Assembly (NCBI RefSeq): GCF_030409305.1
Contig: NZ_JAUFPQ010000031.1
Coordinates: 1 to 64,000 of the forward strand
Origin: Halomonas maura
Lineage (GTDB): Bacteria > Pseudomonadota > Gammaproteobacteria > Pseudomonadales > Halomonadaceae
Length of the DNA stretch: 64,000 nucleotides
Reading direction: 5' to 3'
A program made the translations under genes and the position numbers. A model generated the notes under the pieces. It saw nothing but the letters and a program-made list of their open reading frames with translations, had not been told where the DNA came from and ran no database searches. Below are positions 8,528 through 17,994 of this stretch, piece after piece (the first letter of the stretch is position 1; every line of letters begins with the position of its first letter).

Positions 8528-9658
8528 CTAGTCGAACGTCACTACCTGGCGGATGGCCCGGCCGGCGGCCAACGCCTCGAAGCCGTCGTTGATCTCGTCG
8601 AGGGTCAGCACCCGGGAGAGCAGACGGTCCACGGGCAGCTTGCCCTGCTGGAACAGGGCGACATAGCGGCCCACGTCGCGTACCGGCACGCAACTGCCCA
8701 CATAGCTGCCACGCAGGGTGCGCTCCTCGGCCACCAGGCTGACCTGCTGGATGGCGACCCTGCGCTCGGGATGGGCGAGCCCCCCGGTCACCGTCAGCCC
8801 GCCGCGGCGGGTGATCCGGTAGGCGAACTCCAGGGCCTGCTCCGAGCCGGCCATCTCGATGGCGCAGTCCACGCCGCCGCCGGTGGCCTCGCGCACCCGC
8901 TCCACGGCATCCGGGGCGGCGCTGTTGATGGCGCGGGTCGCGCCCAGCGACTCGGCCAGCGCCAGCTTGTCGTCGTCCAGGTCGAGCGCGACGACCTCGC
9001 CGGCCCCGGCCACCAGGGCGCCGAGCACCGCGTTGAGCCCTACCCCGCCCAGCCCCACCACGGCCACCGACTGGCCGGCGCGAATGCCGGCCGAGTTTAT
9101 GGCGGCCCCCACGCCGGTGAGCACGGCACAGCCGAACAGCGCCGCATGCTCGAAGGGCAGGCGCGGATCGATGCGGACCAGCGAGTGCCGCGACACCACC
9201 GCATGGTCGGCGAAGGCGGAGACCCCCAGATGGTGGTTCACGGGGGTGCCGTCGGCACGCTGCAGCCGATGCTCGCCGCTGACCAGGGTGCCGACGTTGT
9301 TGGCGGCGTTGCCCGGCTCGCAGAGCGCCGGGCGCCCCTCGGCACAGGGCGGGCAATGGCCGCAGCTGGGCACGAAGACGGCCACCACATGATCGCCCTC
9401 GGCCAGGTCGGTCACGCCGCGGCCCACCGCCCTGACCACCCCGGCGGCCTCGTGGCCCAGCGCCATGGGCACCGGGCGGGGCCGGTTGCCGTCGATGACC
9501 GAGAGGTCCGAGTGGCAGAGCCCCGCGGCCTTGATCTGCACCAGCACCTCGTTGTCGCCGGGCGGGGCCAGCTCCAGTTCCTCGATCTCCAGGGGCCGGC
9601 TCTGCGTGTAGGGCCTCTCCAGCCCGATGGCCTGCAGGACGGCGGCGCGGATCTTCAT
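8528..9658 (-). CDS. zinc-dependent alcohol dehydrogenase
   Basis: Medium-chain NAD-dependent alcohol/aldehyde dehydrogenase, 376 residues. The catalytic zinc site is visible at Cys48 (AGLCHSD) and His69-Glu70 (GHEAAG). The structural zinc cysteines are Cys99, Cys102, Cys105 and Cys113. The Rossmann motif is VGLGGVGLNAVLG. The pattern is closest to the class III/aryl-alcohol group; the natural substrate is not evident. AAAGGAG precedes the ATG. It lies 46 bp downstream of an AhpD-like gene on the same strand and is probably co-transcribed with it. The 257 bp beyond its 3' end hold nothing recognisable before the TPP riboswitch leader. Confidence 0.88.
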   Translation of the reverse strand: MKIRAAVLQAIGLERPYTQSRPLEIEELELAPPGDNEVLVQIKAAGLCHSDLSVIDGNRPRPVPMALGHEAAGVVRAVGRGVTDLAEGDHVVAVFVPSCGHCPPCAEGRPALCEPGNAANNVGTLVSGEHRLQRADGTPVNHHLGVSAFADHAVVSRHSLVRIDPRLPFEHAALFGCAVLTGVGAAINSAGIRAGQSVAVVGLGGVGLNAVLGALVAGAGEVVALDLDDDKLALAESLGATRAINSAAPDAVERVREATGGGVDCAIEMAGSEQALEFAYRITRRGGLTVTGGLAHPERRVAIQQVSLVAEERTLRGSYVGSCVPVRDVGRYVALFQQGKLPVDRLLSRVLTLDEINDGFEALAAGRAIRQVVTFD

Positions 9659-9704
9659 GGGGATGACTCCTTTCTCGAGAACCGGGGAAGAACGAAATGG
9701 TGGC

Positions 9705-10292
9705 TCAGCCCTCGCGGGGCACCCGGCCCATCAGGTAGAACTCGGGATTGGGTGGGGTCGCGGTGAGGGTGACCAGGCGGTTGGACAGGGCGAAGAAGGC
9801 GGCGATGGCGCCGATGTCCCAGATGTCCTCCCGAGTGAAGCCGACGGCCTGGAGCCTGGCCTCCCAGGCCTCGGTCAGCTCGCCCACCTCCAGCCCGCAG
9901 TACAGCGCGAAATCGAGCATCACCCGGTGCCGTTCGCTTAGCGGCGCGGTATGGTGATTGACCGCCACCTGATCGGCGAGCAGCGGGTCCTTGCTGTAGA
10001 TGCGCACCAGGGCCCCGTGGGCCACCACGCAGTATAGGCAGCGATTGCGGGCGCTGGTGGCGACCACGATCATTTCCTTCTCGGCCTTGGTGAGGGTGTC
10101 GGAGTCGCGCTCCATCAGCGCATCGTGGTAGGCGAAGAAGGCCCGGAACTCGTCGGGCCGATGGGCCAGCATCAGGAAGACATTGGGCACGAAGCCGGCC
10201 TTCTCCTGCACCGCCAGGATGGCGTCGCGGATGTCGGCGGGCAGGTCCTCGAGGCGTTCGGGGACGGGAAAGCGGCTGATGGGCTGGGTCAT
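9705..10292 (-). CDS. AhpD-like peroxidase-related protein (carboxymuconolactone decarboxylase family)
   Basis: All-helical AhpD-fold protein, 195 residues, of the 'uncharacterised peroxidase-related enzyme' group. The redox motif is complete: Cys85-x-x-Cys88 followed by His92 in CLYCVVAH. Such proteins reduce peroxides through the Cys pair or act in unknown redox steps. AGGAG lies nine bases before MTQPISRF; an in-frame upstream start at 10361 has no ribosome site. It heads a likely two-gene operon with the alcohol dehydrogenase. The upstream DNA carries TTGACGTTGACGTTAAC and a CAACATGTTG palindrome at 10347-10356 that could be promoter and operator. Confidence 0.85.
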   Translation of the reverse strand: MTQPISRFPVPERLEDLPADIRDAILAVQEKAGFVPNVFLMLAHRPDEFRAFFAYHDALMERDSDTLTKAEKEMIVVATSARNRCLYCVVAHGALVRIYSKDPLLADQVAVNHHTAPLSERHRVMLDFALYCGLEVGELTEAWEARLQAVGFTREDIWDIGAIAAFFALSNRLVTLTATPPNPEFYLMGRVPREG

Positions 10293-10705
10293 GGGGGCGC
10301 TCCTGAGGGGTGATGACGAGCCAGTCATGACAGTTAACGTCAACGTCAACATGTTGTCCATGCGCCTTGTGGCGGACGCTGGCGCCCTCGTTGCGCCTGC
10401 GCTCTCCTGAAAGGCGCCATCGCCCGCTTCCGGGCTTTCCCGGCGCTATACTGAACTCAGCCCCTCCCCCGAGACTGGACCAGGTCCATCGAAATACCGT
10501 CATGAGCGCTGGGGTGCCCTGAGGCTCGACAGCGCACTGCCACGATACCTGCCTTAGCTGCCTGGCCCTGATCACATCGGGATGGCCGGTACCGATTGCC
10601 TGACGCCGGAACGACCATCAGGGCGAGGGGATATGGCGTCAGGCAGGGCAAGGCAAAGCACAGGATCGCGAGTCCCCTGTGCCTCGCCCTCCCGAGGAGG
10701 GTGTC
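10293..10705. other. 413-bp intergenic region between divergent genes
   Basis: This gap separates the AhpD-like gene from the FAD oxidase pseudogene. It holds a perfect CAACATGTTG palindrome (10347-10356) next to TTGACG-type promoter elements on the minus strand, a TATACT -10-like box at 10447-10452 on the plus strand with a poor -35, and a 10-bp inverted repeat GCCTGACGCC (10598-10607) / GGCGTCAGGC (10635-10644). The ribosome site of the downstream gene sits in a small hairpin, CCCTC-CCGAG-GAGGG. No coding signal was found. Confidence 0.5.
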
Positions 10706-12135
10706 ATGACGACCCATATCGACAACGCGGCACTCCAGGAGTTACGCCAGGGCTTCTCCGGGGAGATCCTGCTCCCCGAAGCAGCCGGCTATGACGAGGC
10801 CCGCAAGCTATTCAACGCGATGATCGATCGCCGGCCGGCGATCATTGCTCAATGCGATGACGTGGAGGATGTGCTCGCTGCCGTGACATACGGCCGTCGG
10901 CTCGAACTGGAGATCGCCGTGCGTGGCGGTGGCCATGGAGTCGCCGGCAAGGCACTGACGGAAGGCGGCCTGGTGATCGACCTGCGACGGATGAATGGCG
11001 TGTCGGTCGATCCCGACGCCCGCACCGCCACCGTCGCCGGCGGTGCGACCATGAGCCATCTCGATCGCGCCACCCAGCCCCATGACCTGGCAACGACGGG
11101 CGGCCGCGTCTCGACCACCGGCGTCGGTGGCTTTACGCTGGGCGGTGGCGACGGCTGGCTGGCCCGCAAGTTCGGGCTGGCCTGCGACAACCTGCTGGCC
11201 GCCAAGCTGGTGACCGCCGACAGTTCGGGCTGGCCTGCGACAACCTGCTGGCCGCCGAGCTGGTGACCGCCGACGGCAGCATCGTGCACGCCAGCGAGCG
11301 GGAAAACCCCGAGCTGTTCTGGGCGCTGCACGGCGGCGGCGGCAACTTCGGGGTGGCCACCTCGCTGACCTTTCGGCTGCATGAACTGAAGCAGGTCACC
11401 GCCCTGCTGCTGCTGTGGTCGCCCGAGAGGGCGCCGGAGGTCCTGCGTGTCTACCGTGATTTCCTGGAGACGGCACCCGACGAGGTAGGCGGTGGCGCCC
11501 TCTATATCACGGCCCCTCCGGAAGCCTTCGTTCCCGAGCATCTGATCGACAAGCTCACCTTCGCCATGCTGGTTGTCTACGCCGGGCCGGAAGCCGAGGC
11601 ACGGGAGGTCGCGGCTCCGCTGCTGGCACTCGGGCACGAGGGCGAGATGATCGACGAGATGCCCTACGCCGACCTGCAGTGCATGCTCGACGACCCGCCC
11701 GGCTATCGTAACTACTGGTCGGCCGAATACCTGACGTCCTTTCCCGACGAGGCGCTCGCGCTGTTCTGTGAACGGGCGGGCGACATGATCGTGCCCTCAC
11801 CCTCCCAGCACGTGCTGTTTCCCCAGGGAGGTGCCGTGGCGAGAGGCGCCGACTTGCCGATTTCCTGGCGCCATGCCCCCTGGGTCGTGCACCCCTTCGG
11901 TCTATGGGATGACCCGGCCGACGACGAGCGCGGCCGGCAGTGGACACACCGCCTGCGCCAGGACCTGCGCCCCTGGGCCAGCGGTAATGTCTATCTGAAC
12001 TTCATCGGCGACGAGGGCAAGGAGCGCATCATCGCCGGTTACGGCCGGGAGAATTACCAACGGCTGGCCAGGATCAAGGCGCAGTACGACCCGCAGAACC
12101 TCTTCCATCTGAACCAGAATATCGCCCCGGCCTGA
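10706..12135 (+). pseudogene. FAD-linked oxidase (berberine-bridge-enzyme type), frameshifted by a 53-bp tandem duplication
   Basis: Without the duplication this would be a flavin oxidoreductase of about 458 residues with an N-terminal FAD_binding_4 domain and a C-terminal BBE segment. The first frame starts at 10706 (AGGAGGG upstream) and includes RGGGHGVAG, with the His used for covalent FAD in this family, and GGRVSTTGVGGFTLGGG. It shifts frame inside the duplication and stops at 11264-11266. The second frame continues from about 11263 with DGSIVHASERENPELFWALHGGGGNFG and ends YGRENYQRLARIKAQYDP followed by NLFHLNQN, a typical BBE tail. Joining the frames by removing one copy restores an uninterrupted protein. 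A GTG restart of the second half is possible but would lack most of the FAD site. Confidence 0.85.
11169..11274 (+). repeat. 53-bp tandem duplication inside the FAD oxidase gene
   Basis: Copy 1 is 11169-11221 and copy 2 is 11222-11274. They are identical except for one base (A at 11204 versus G at 11257). 53 is not a multiple of three, so the duplication shifts the frame. Copy 2 encodes the expected family sequence LLAAELVTADG, while copy 1 has K in place of E. Confidence 0.97.
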
Positions 12136-12179
12136 CCCGCTGACGATCGAGGCCATCAGCGACCGGCGCCAAGAGGCGG

Positions 12180-12201
12180 CCCCGTCTCTCTCGAGACGGG
12201 G
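12180..12201 (+). terminator. hairpin terminator after the FAD oxidase pseudogene
   Basis: CCCCGTCTC / GAGACGGGG forms a perfect 9-bp stem with a TCTC loop 45 bp after the stop codon at 12135. No long T-run follows. Confidence 0.65.
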
Positions 12202-12411
12202 ATGCCTCGGCTCCCCACGGGGATTGCCCCACGAGGCCGGCTCGGTCATTATTTTTCCACAGGGGCGGCCCGCCTTCCCGACCGGAGTGACGGGGCCCTC
12301 CTGACGGACCTTGCGCATTTCCCGCATCCCCGTGGGTCGCCAGGATCACCAAGCGGTGCCGTCGAGTCCCTCATCGAGCCCCGCCACACTGCTGCCTGCA
12401 GGACTTTCAGT

Positions 12412-14121
12412 ATGCCCGAGCAAGCCGGTCTCGAGTTTTCAGCGTGGAACCCCGGCCTGGAAGCCGACCTGCCCAGCCGTTACCAGGCCCTGGAGACGAT
12501 TCATCACCCGGCCAATGTCGACTCCCGCCTCGCCGACATCCCCGAGCTGAGTGCCCTCACCGGGCTCACGGAGGAGCAACTGGTCGCGTTCAAGGCGGAG
12601 CGCCTGGTGCTGCACGAGGTGATCGTGCAGGTGACCGCCGATATCGTGGTCCTGGAGGGTGAAGAAGAAGAGCTGCTGGGACAGCACTTCCGCGACATCG
12701 CCATCAAGATCCTGTCCGACTACCTGGCCCCCCATCTGCCGGCGCTTCGCCAGGAACATGCCCGGCTGTATGACGAGATCCACGGCCGGGTCGGCGACAT
12801 CCTCGCCGCGGCCTTCGCTCCCGAACCGACGGCGGTCGAGCCCGAGCCTGTCTCCTGGCTATCCCGCTGGCTGGGCAAACGCCCCGCCCCGCGGCAGCAG
12901 ACGGACCACCGCTCCATCGAGGAACGCCACCATGAGGTGATCCGGGGCATCAAGGACACGGGGCTGGCCGCCCGTGGCGAACTGGAGCGGGCCATCTACA
13001 AGAGCACCTACCGTGTCCTGAACTCGATCGCCAGCCGCCAGGGCCATATCGGCGTGGACCGGGAGCTGTTGGCGCGGTTGATCACCCAGCAGGTGTGCAA
13101 CGACTTCGGCAGCCGCCACCTCGGCGAGAAGATCGCCCCTTATGTCGCGCGCGCCATGGAGGTCGAGGGCTACAGCCGGCTGCCCTGTGCCAGCGAGCCG
13201 ATCCTGATCAGCCTCAAGGGGGCCTCGGCGGCCGGCAAGAGCTCCCTGCGCCCGCTGCTGAAGGACACCCTGCGCGACCTGGGCATCCAGGCGGACCACT
13301 ACGGCACCGTCTCCCCCGACATCTGGCGCCGCCTGCTGCTCGACTACGACGCCCTGGGCGAGGCCTACAAGTATGCCGGCCGCCTGTCCGGCAAGGAGGT
13401 CAAGCTCATCGATGCCAAGCTCGACCGCTACATCCGCGACAAGGCCCAGCGGGACCGCTCCATCCCGAACCTGCTGATCGACCGCTTCCGTTTCGACAGT
13501 TTCTCCCAGGAACGGGTACCGCGGCTGCTGGATGCCACCTATGCGAAACATGTCGCCACCATGTACTTCTATTTCATCGTCACCCCACCGGAGGCGACGG
13601 TGGAGCGGGGCTGGGAGCGCGGCCTGACCCGGGGACGCTACAAGGCGGTGGAGGACTTCCTGGGGCATTGCGTGGAGGCCTACGACGGCATGCCCAGGCT
13701 GCTCTTCAAGTGGCTGGACAGCCGCTATCCCCGGCTCGAGTACTTCTTCCTGGACAACAGTGTCCCCAAGCACACCCCGCCGACGACCATCGCCTATGGC
13801 AATCGCGAGGTCCTGCACATCCTGGCGCCCCTGGGCCTGGTCAACATCGACCGCTACAAGCGGATCAACACCCGGGCGACCTGCCCGGCGGAGGTCTATC
13901 CCGACGATGACAGCCTGGCGATCGGCAGGAACTGTACCTTCCTCAAGCAGTGCCTCGCCAAGGTGCCGGAGGTCCGCTTCGTCGACGAAACGACCGGCGA
14001 GGAGTACCTGCGAGCCTCGGCAGGCCGTTTCGCGGTCGTGGATCCCGCCATCCTGCAGGCGCGGCGAGAGACCCCGGAACTCGCGGAGCTGTTCGCCACC
14101 CTCGGGGTGCCCGAGCGTTAG
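12412..14121 (+). CDS. zeta-toxin-like P-loop kinase of unknown role
   Basis: A 569-residue cytoplasmic protein. A P-loop is at residues 270-278 (GASAAGKSS) after a hydrophobic strand (PILISLK). It is followed by a pattern like the zeta-toxin/nucleotide-kinase group: a conserved DxW-type region (SPDIWRRLLLDYDALGEAYKYAG), then NLLIDRFRFDSFSQERV as a likely second acidic strand, and a lid-like Arg-rich helix (VERGWERGLTRGRYK). The first 250 residues are helical and acidic with no domain I recognise. Zeta toxins are far shorter and paired with an epsilon antitoxin; no such partner is adjacent, so a toxin role is doubtful. A large P-loop kinase acting on a small molecule or protein is equally possible. 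The start at 12412 has only a weak AGGAC site. Confidence 0.6.
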   Translation: MPEQAGLEFSAWNPGLEADLPSRYQALETIHHPANVDSRLADIPELSALTGLTEEQLVAFKAERLVLHEVIVQVTADIVVLEGEEEELLGQHFRDIAIKILSDYLAPHLPALRQEHARLYDEIHGRVGDILAAAFAPEPTAVEPEPVSWLSRWLGKRPAPRQQTDHRSIEERHHEVIRGIKDTGLAARGELERAIYKSTYRVLNSIASRQGHIGVDRELLARLITQQVCNDFGSRHLGEKIAPYVARAMEVEGYSRLPCASEPILISLKGASAAGKSSLRPLLKDTLRDLGIQADHYGTVSPDIWRRLLLDYDALGEAYKYAGRLSGKEVKLIDAKLDRYIRDKAQRDRSIPNLLIDRFRFDSFSQERVPRLLDATYAKHVATMYFYFIVTPPEATVERGWERGLTRGRYKAVEDFLGHCVEAYDGMPRLLFKWLDSRYPRLEYFFLDNSVPKHTPPTTIAYGNREVLHILAPLGLVNIDRYKRINTRATCPAEVYPDDDSLAIGRNCTFLKQCLAKVPEVRFVDETTGEEYLRASAGRFAVVDPAILQARRETPELAELFATLGVPER

Positions 14122-14305
14122 CGGCAATCTCTCGGTAGATCGCGCATCCTGAAGGGCCTGCTGGTGGGCTGCCCAAGCCATGAGGGCAGTTCGGCAGGAG
14201 GGCACTCCAATGACTCCCGTCCGGCGTGGCACAGGAGTCATTTCGGTCCAGAGATGGGCGTTCACGCACGGCGGGCACTTGTCCCTGCCCCGCCATCGGA
14301 CGGGA

Positions 14306-15607
14306 TCATCGTTGCTGAGCGTCGAGCCGGGCGTCGATAGCGATGGCGTCGGCCATGGCTTCATAGCCCCGGTCACTGGGATGGAGATGGTCCCCCGAGT
14401 CGAAAGCGGGGAGCATGCGCGTCGGTCGAGCGGGATCCCGGAGCACGGCATCGAAGTCGATGACGGCATCGAACTCGCCACTGTTGCGAATCCACTCATT
14501 GACCCGCTGGCGAAGCCGCTCCTTGTCCGCACTGTAATAGTCCCCCATCGGTGTCCCCTCCAGGGCGCCCGCGAAGGGCGTCAGGGTCGCGCCTATGATG
14601 CGGACACCACGGACATGCGCCCGTGCGATCAGTTGCCGGTAGGCGGCGATCAGGTCATCCACGCTCGGCAAGGCAGCATCACCGGGCTGCAGGGGGGTCC
14701 GCGGCCAGCCGATGTCGTTGATGCCCATCAACAGGATCACATCGGTGACCCCGGGCTGGCCCAGCACGTCCCGCCCGAAACGCGCCAGGGCATTCTCCCC
14801 CATCTGGCTGCGCAACAGGCGAGCGCCGGAGATCCCCGCATTGAGCACGGCGACATTGTCGGCGGCCAGACGCCGAGCGAGAAAGTCCGGCCAGCGATGG
14901 TTGGCGTCCGGCGTGGAGGCATTGCCGTCGGTGATCGAGTCGCCGAAGGCCACCAGGACGCGGCTGTCGTCGCCTGTCTCGACCAGAACGCCGCTCAGCA
15001 GCACACGGATGTCGTGGGTCATCTCCGTGTCCAGTGTCGTGGCCGCGACCTGATTGCCCGCGCCGACATAGGCGGTCTGCCGGCCATCCCAGTGGAAGGT
15101 GGCGGGCGGTGTCGGCTCGGGCAGGTACAGGCTGATGGCGACCTCGTCCAGTGCGGCAACGGCGAGGTCCACCGGGTCGCTGAGCACCTGGGCCCCCGGG
15201 GGAATCGCGATCCGGCGTTGGCCGGAGAAGGTGAGAGCTGCCGCCGACTCCGCCTCGATGGCCGAGTCGACACCGGCAGTGGCCAGATGCGCGTCGCCGA
15301 TGACCACCGGCCGGTTACCGTAGGCATTGGACAGGACCACACGGACTCGCTCGCCACCGATACTCAGACGCGCCACCTGACGGATGGTCTGATCCCAGAG
15401 CTGGAAGGGGGTATGCGTCGGTAGCGGGAAGTCCCCTTCCCAGCGCGGCTGCGGGCTCGCGCTCCAGCTGGCGAGCCATTGGTCATCGCCGCCGCTGCCG
15501 GCCTTGGCCATCGACATGGTGAGCAATGTCGACATGGCGAGTGCGGCGAGGCGCCAAGTCACCGATCGATGGAAGGGGCGCCGCCCCGGGTGGGTGTTAT
15601 CAGGCAT
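14306..15607 (-). CDS. secreted SGNH/GDSL-type esterase
   Basis: A 433-residue exported hydrolase. A signal peptide (residues about 15-37, LAALAMSTLLTMSMAKAG) is followed by a beta-rich N-terminal domain and then the SGNH catalytic domain. Block I is FGDSIT with nucleophile Ser224, block III is GINDIG, and block V is DHLHPSD with Asp406 and His409. The layout, an N-terminal domain of about 200 residues before the GDSL domain, matches the family of secreted lipase/esterases acting on acylated sugars or similar esters; the substrate is unknown. AGGGAGA precedes the start chosen (MPDNTHPG). It begins 29 bp after the MFS gene stop and is probably in the same operon. Confidence 0.88.
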   Translation of the reverse strand: MPDNTHPGRRPFHRSVTWRLAALAMSTLLTMSMAKAGSGGDDQWLASWSASPQPRWEGDFPLPTHTPFQLWDQTIRQVARLSIGGERVRVVLSNAYGNRPVVIGDAHLATAGVDSAIEAESAAALTFSGQRRIAIPPGAQVLSDPVDLAVAALDEVAISLYLPEPTPPATFHWDGRQTAYVGAGNQVAATTLDTEMTHDIRVLLSGVLVETGDDSRVLVAFGDSITDGNASTPDANHRWPDFLARRLAADNVAVLNAGISGARLLRSQMGENALARFGRDVLGQPGVTDVILLMGINDIGWPRTPLQPGDAALPSVDDLIAAYRQLIARAHVRGVRIIGATLTPFAGALEGTPMGDYYSADKERLRQRVNEWIRNSGEFDAVIDFDAVLRDPARPTRMLPAFDSGDHLHPSDRGYEAMADAIAIDARLDAQQR

Positions 15608-15636
15608 GATGCGGGTCTCCCTGCAAGTATCCGGAC

Positions 15637-16857
15637 TCAGCACTCGGACGGGTGAGCGACGGTAGCGAGCGCTGTGGTGGTGGGCGCGTGCCGGCGTGCC
15701 AGGCGCAGGCCCAGCAGTGCCGTGAGCGTGGCGGCCAAGGGCACCAGGGCCGCGATCCAGGGCAGGTCGCCCAACCGCAGGCCATGCTCGAGCGCAAGGC
15801 CGCCCAGCCAGGCACCCATGGCGTTACCCAGGTTGAAGGCGCCGATGTTGAAGCTGGCCGCCAGGCTCTGGCCAGCGCCCTCGGCCCTCGCCAGCACCCA
15901 CATCTGCAAGGGGGGCACGGTAGCGAAAGCGGCAGCGCCGAACAGGCCGATGAAGACGATGGCGAGGATGCGGTCGTGAATGGCGAAGGCCATCAGTCCC
16001 AACACGGCGGCGAGCAACAGCAGGCTACCCAGCAACGCTCGCGTCAGGTGCCGGTCGGCAAGGCGACCACCGACCAGGTTGCCAACCACCAGGCCGCCAC
16101 CGAAGACCAGCAGGATGGGCGACACCGCGGTCTCGGCGAAGCCACTGACCCGGGTCAGGAGGGGGGCAATATAGGTGAAGACGGTGAAGGTGCCACCGAA
16201 GCCGAGCACCGTGGTCAAGAGCCCGATCAGCACCGGGCCACGCGCCAGTACACGCAGGTCGCGGCGCCAGTCGCTGGCCTCGGGCGGCGCCGAATCGCGC
16301 GGAACATAGCGGCCCAGGATGACCAGTGCCAGTACGCCGACGAGCGTCACCGCCCAGAAGGTGGCGCGCCACCCCATCGCCTGACCGAGCCAGGTGCCGA
16401 ATGGTACACCGAGGATGTTGGCCACGGTCAGGCCGGTGAACATGATGGCGATGGCCGAGGCCTTCCTGTCGGGCACGACCAGGCCGGTGGCGACGATCGA
16501 GCCGACGCCGAAGAAGGTACCATGGGCGAAGGCGGTGATGATGCGTGCCACCATCAGGGATTCATAGGTCGGCGCCAGGGCGCAGGCGGCGTTGCCGAGG
16601 GTGAAGATCACCATCAGGGCGAGCAGCGCCGTCTTGCGTGGCCAGCGCCCGGTCAGCACCGTCATGAGCGGTGCGCCGACGACCACGCCCAGCGCATAGC
16701 CCGAGATCAGCAGCCCGGCCGTCGGGATCGTGACGCCGAGGTCCAGGCTCAGCTCGAGCAGAATGCCCATGATGACGAACTCGGTGACGCCGATGCCGAA
16801 GGCGCCGGCGGTCAGGGCATACAGGCCGGCCGGTATCGAAGTGAAGGATCCTTTCAT
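15637..16857 (-). CDS. MFS efflux transporter (DHA1, AraJ-like)
   Basis: Major facilitator superfamily protein, 406 residues, 12 membrane segments. It has the DHA1 marks: an N-terminal GVTEFVIMGILLELS segment, the loop 2-3 motif GAPLMTVLTGRWPRK, and a second-half repeat with GGRLADRHLTR. It resembles AraJ/YdhP-type sugar or drug efflux carriers; substrate unknown. The gene is divergent from a LysR regulator and followed by the GDSL esterase gene, so the two are probably induced together. A TTCAA-N7-TTGAA box at 17014-17030 lies between it and the LysR gene. Confidence 0.85.
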   Translation of the reverse strand: MKGSFTSIPAGLYALTAGAFGIGVTEFVIMGILLELSLDLGVTIPTAGLLISGYALGVVVGAPLMTVLTGRWPRKTALLALMVIFTLGNAACALAPTYESLMVARIITAFAHGTFFGVGSIVATGLVVPDRKASAIAIMFTGLTVANILGVPFGTWLGQAMGWRATFWAVTLVGVLALVILGRYVPRDSAPPEASDWRRDLRVLARGPVLIGLLTTVLGFGGTFTVFTYIAPLLTRVSGFAETAVSPILLVFGGGLVVGNLVGGRLADRHLTRALLGSLLLLAAVLGLMAFAIHDRILAIVFIGLFGAAAFATVPPLQMWVLARAEGAGQSLAASFNIGAFNLGNAMGAWLGGLALEHGLRLGDLPWIAALVPLAATLTALLGLRLARRHAPTTTALATVAHPSEC

Positions 16858-17013
16858 GGCTTCGCCTCGCTTGGCTCGTGAGCCCTGGCCAGTGGGAGGT
16901 GCGCGCCGGTGTCGATGCTTGCGGTCATTGGAAGGCTCCTGTTCCCGTACCTGAATGGCCGCATTGTGGCGTCTGGCAACGCCATGGATAATGCCCTTAT
17001 GCTGTAAATCTCT

Positions 17014-17030
17014 TTCAATGAAAATTTGAA
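17014..17030. promoter_or_regulatory. candidate LysR operator (TTCAA-N7-TTGAA)
   Basis: An inverted repeat, TTCAA at 17014-17018 and TTGAA at 17026-17030, lies immediately before the LysR start in the shared intergenic region with the MFS gene. It fits the T-N11-A architecture of LysR sites and would allow autoregulation. Confidence 0.5.
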
Positions 17031-17031
17031 A

Positions 17032-17994
17032 ATGACCAGCCTCAACGACCTGCATGTCTTTGTCGAAGCCGCGCGTCTCGGCTCCCTGAGCGCCGCGGCG
17101 CGTCGTCTCGGGCGCACACCGGCGGCGGCCAGCGCCAGTCTGAAACGGCTGGAGGCGGAGCTGGGCATCCGCCTGGTCGAACGCAATACCCGCACCCTGC
17201 GCCTGACGCCGGAAGGCATGTTGTATCGTGACCAGGTGGAGCCCGGTCTGGCGCTGCTGGACGAGGCGCGACATGCCATCCACGGTGAGTGCGACGATGT
17301 CGGCGGAGAAATCCGCCTGACCGCCCCCATCGACTTCGCGCGGCAGGTGCTGCGCCCGGTGCTCAATGACTTTCAGCGCCAGCATCCACAGGTTCGGTTC
17401 ACCCTGCTGGCCGGCGACGAGGTGCGTGACCTGGTCTCGGAGCCGCTGGACCTGGCGATCCGCTTTGGCGAGCTCCCCGATTCGGCCCTGGTCGCCCGCA
17501 AGCTGCTCGACAACCGTCGCGTGGTGGTGGGAACGCCGGACTATTTCGAACGGCACGGTCGGCCCCGGCGCCCGGAGGACCTGCTGACCCACAACTGCCT
17601 GATTTACATGAGTGGTGGCATGGCCTATCGACGCTGGCCCTTCCAGCGGGGCCGGCAGACCGTGGTGGTAGAGGTCCATGGCGACCGCATCAGCAACGAC
17701 GGCAGCCTGGTGCGCGAATGGGCCCTGGATGGCGCCGGTCTTGCCTTCAAGAGCGAGCTCGATGTCCGTGCCGACCTGGCTGCGGGGCGCCTCGCGGAGG
17801 CCTGCAAGGAATGGCGGGGCCTGTCCCTGCCATTGCATGTGGTGTTTCCGGGCGGCGGCCCGCGACCGGTGCGGGTGCGACGCTTCGTCGAATTCCTGCG
17901 CGCCCGGTTGCAGCAGGGGGAGGCGGCTAGCCGCTGTCTGCCAGGCCCCTCACCCGGCCAACGCCAGGCCGAGTCGGGCCCCGGTCCTGGCTGA
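17032..17994 (+). CDS. LysR-family regulator divergent from the MFS/esterase operon
   Basis: A 320-residue LysR-type transcriptional regulator. The winged helix-turn-helix is at about residues 2-60 (DLHVFVEAARLGSLSAAARRLGR, then LKRLEAELGIRLVER), and the LysR substrate-binding domain fills the rest. It is close to the group that controls a neighbouring MFS or dehydrogenase gene. The ATG at 17032 follows the inverted repeat directly and lacks a good ribosome site; a TTG two codons earlier is an alternative. The divergent position and the box at 17014-17030 suggest it regulates the MFS/GDSL pair and itself. Confidence 0.85.
   Translation: MTSLNDLHVFVEAARLGSLSAAARRLGRTPAAASASLKRLEAELGIRLVERNTRTLRLTPEGMLYRDQVEPGLALLDEARHAIHGECDDVGGEIRLTAPIDFARQVLRPVLNDFQRQHPQVRFTLLAGDEVRDLVSEPLDLAIRFGELPDSALVARKLLDNRRVVVGTPDYFERHGRPRRPEDLLTHNCLIYMSGGMAYRRWPFQRGRQTVVVEVHGDRISNDGSLVREWALDGAGLAFKSELDVRADLAAGRLAEACKEWRGLSLPLHVVFPGGGPRPVRVRRFVEFLRARLQQGEAASRCLPGPSPGQRQAESGPGPG

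Noticed and set aside
12412..14121. Calling the P-loop protein a zeta toxin of a toxin-antitoxin system.
   Set aside because: The protein is roughly twice the usual size and no antitoxin gene is next to it.
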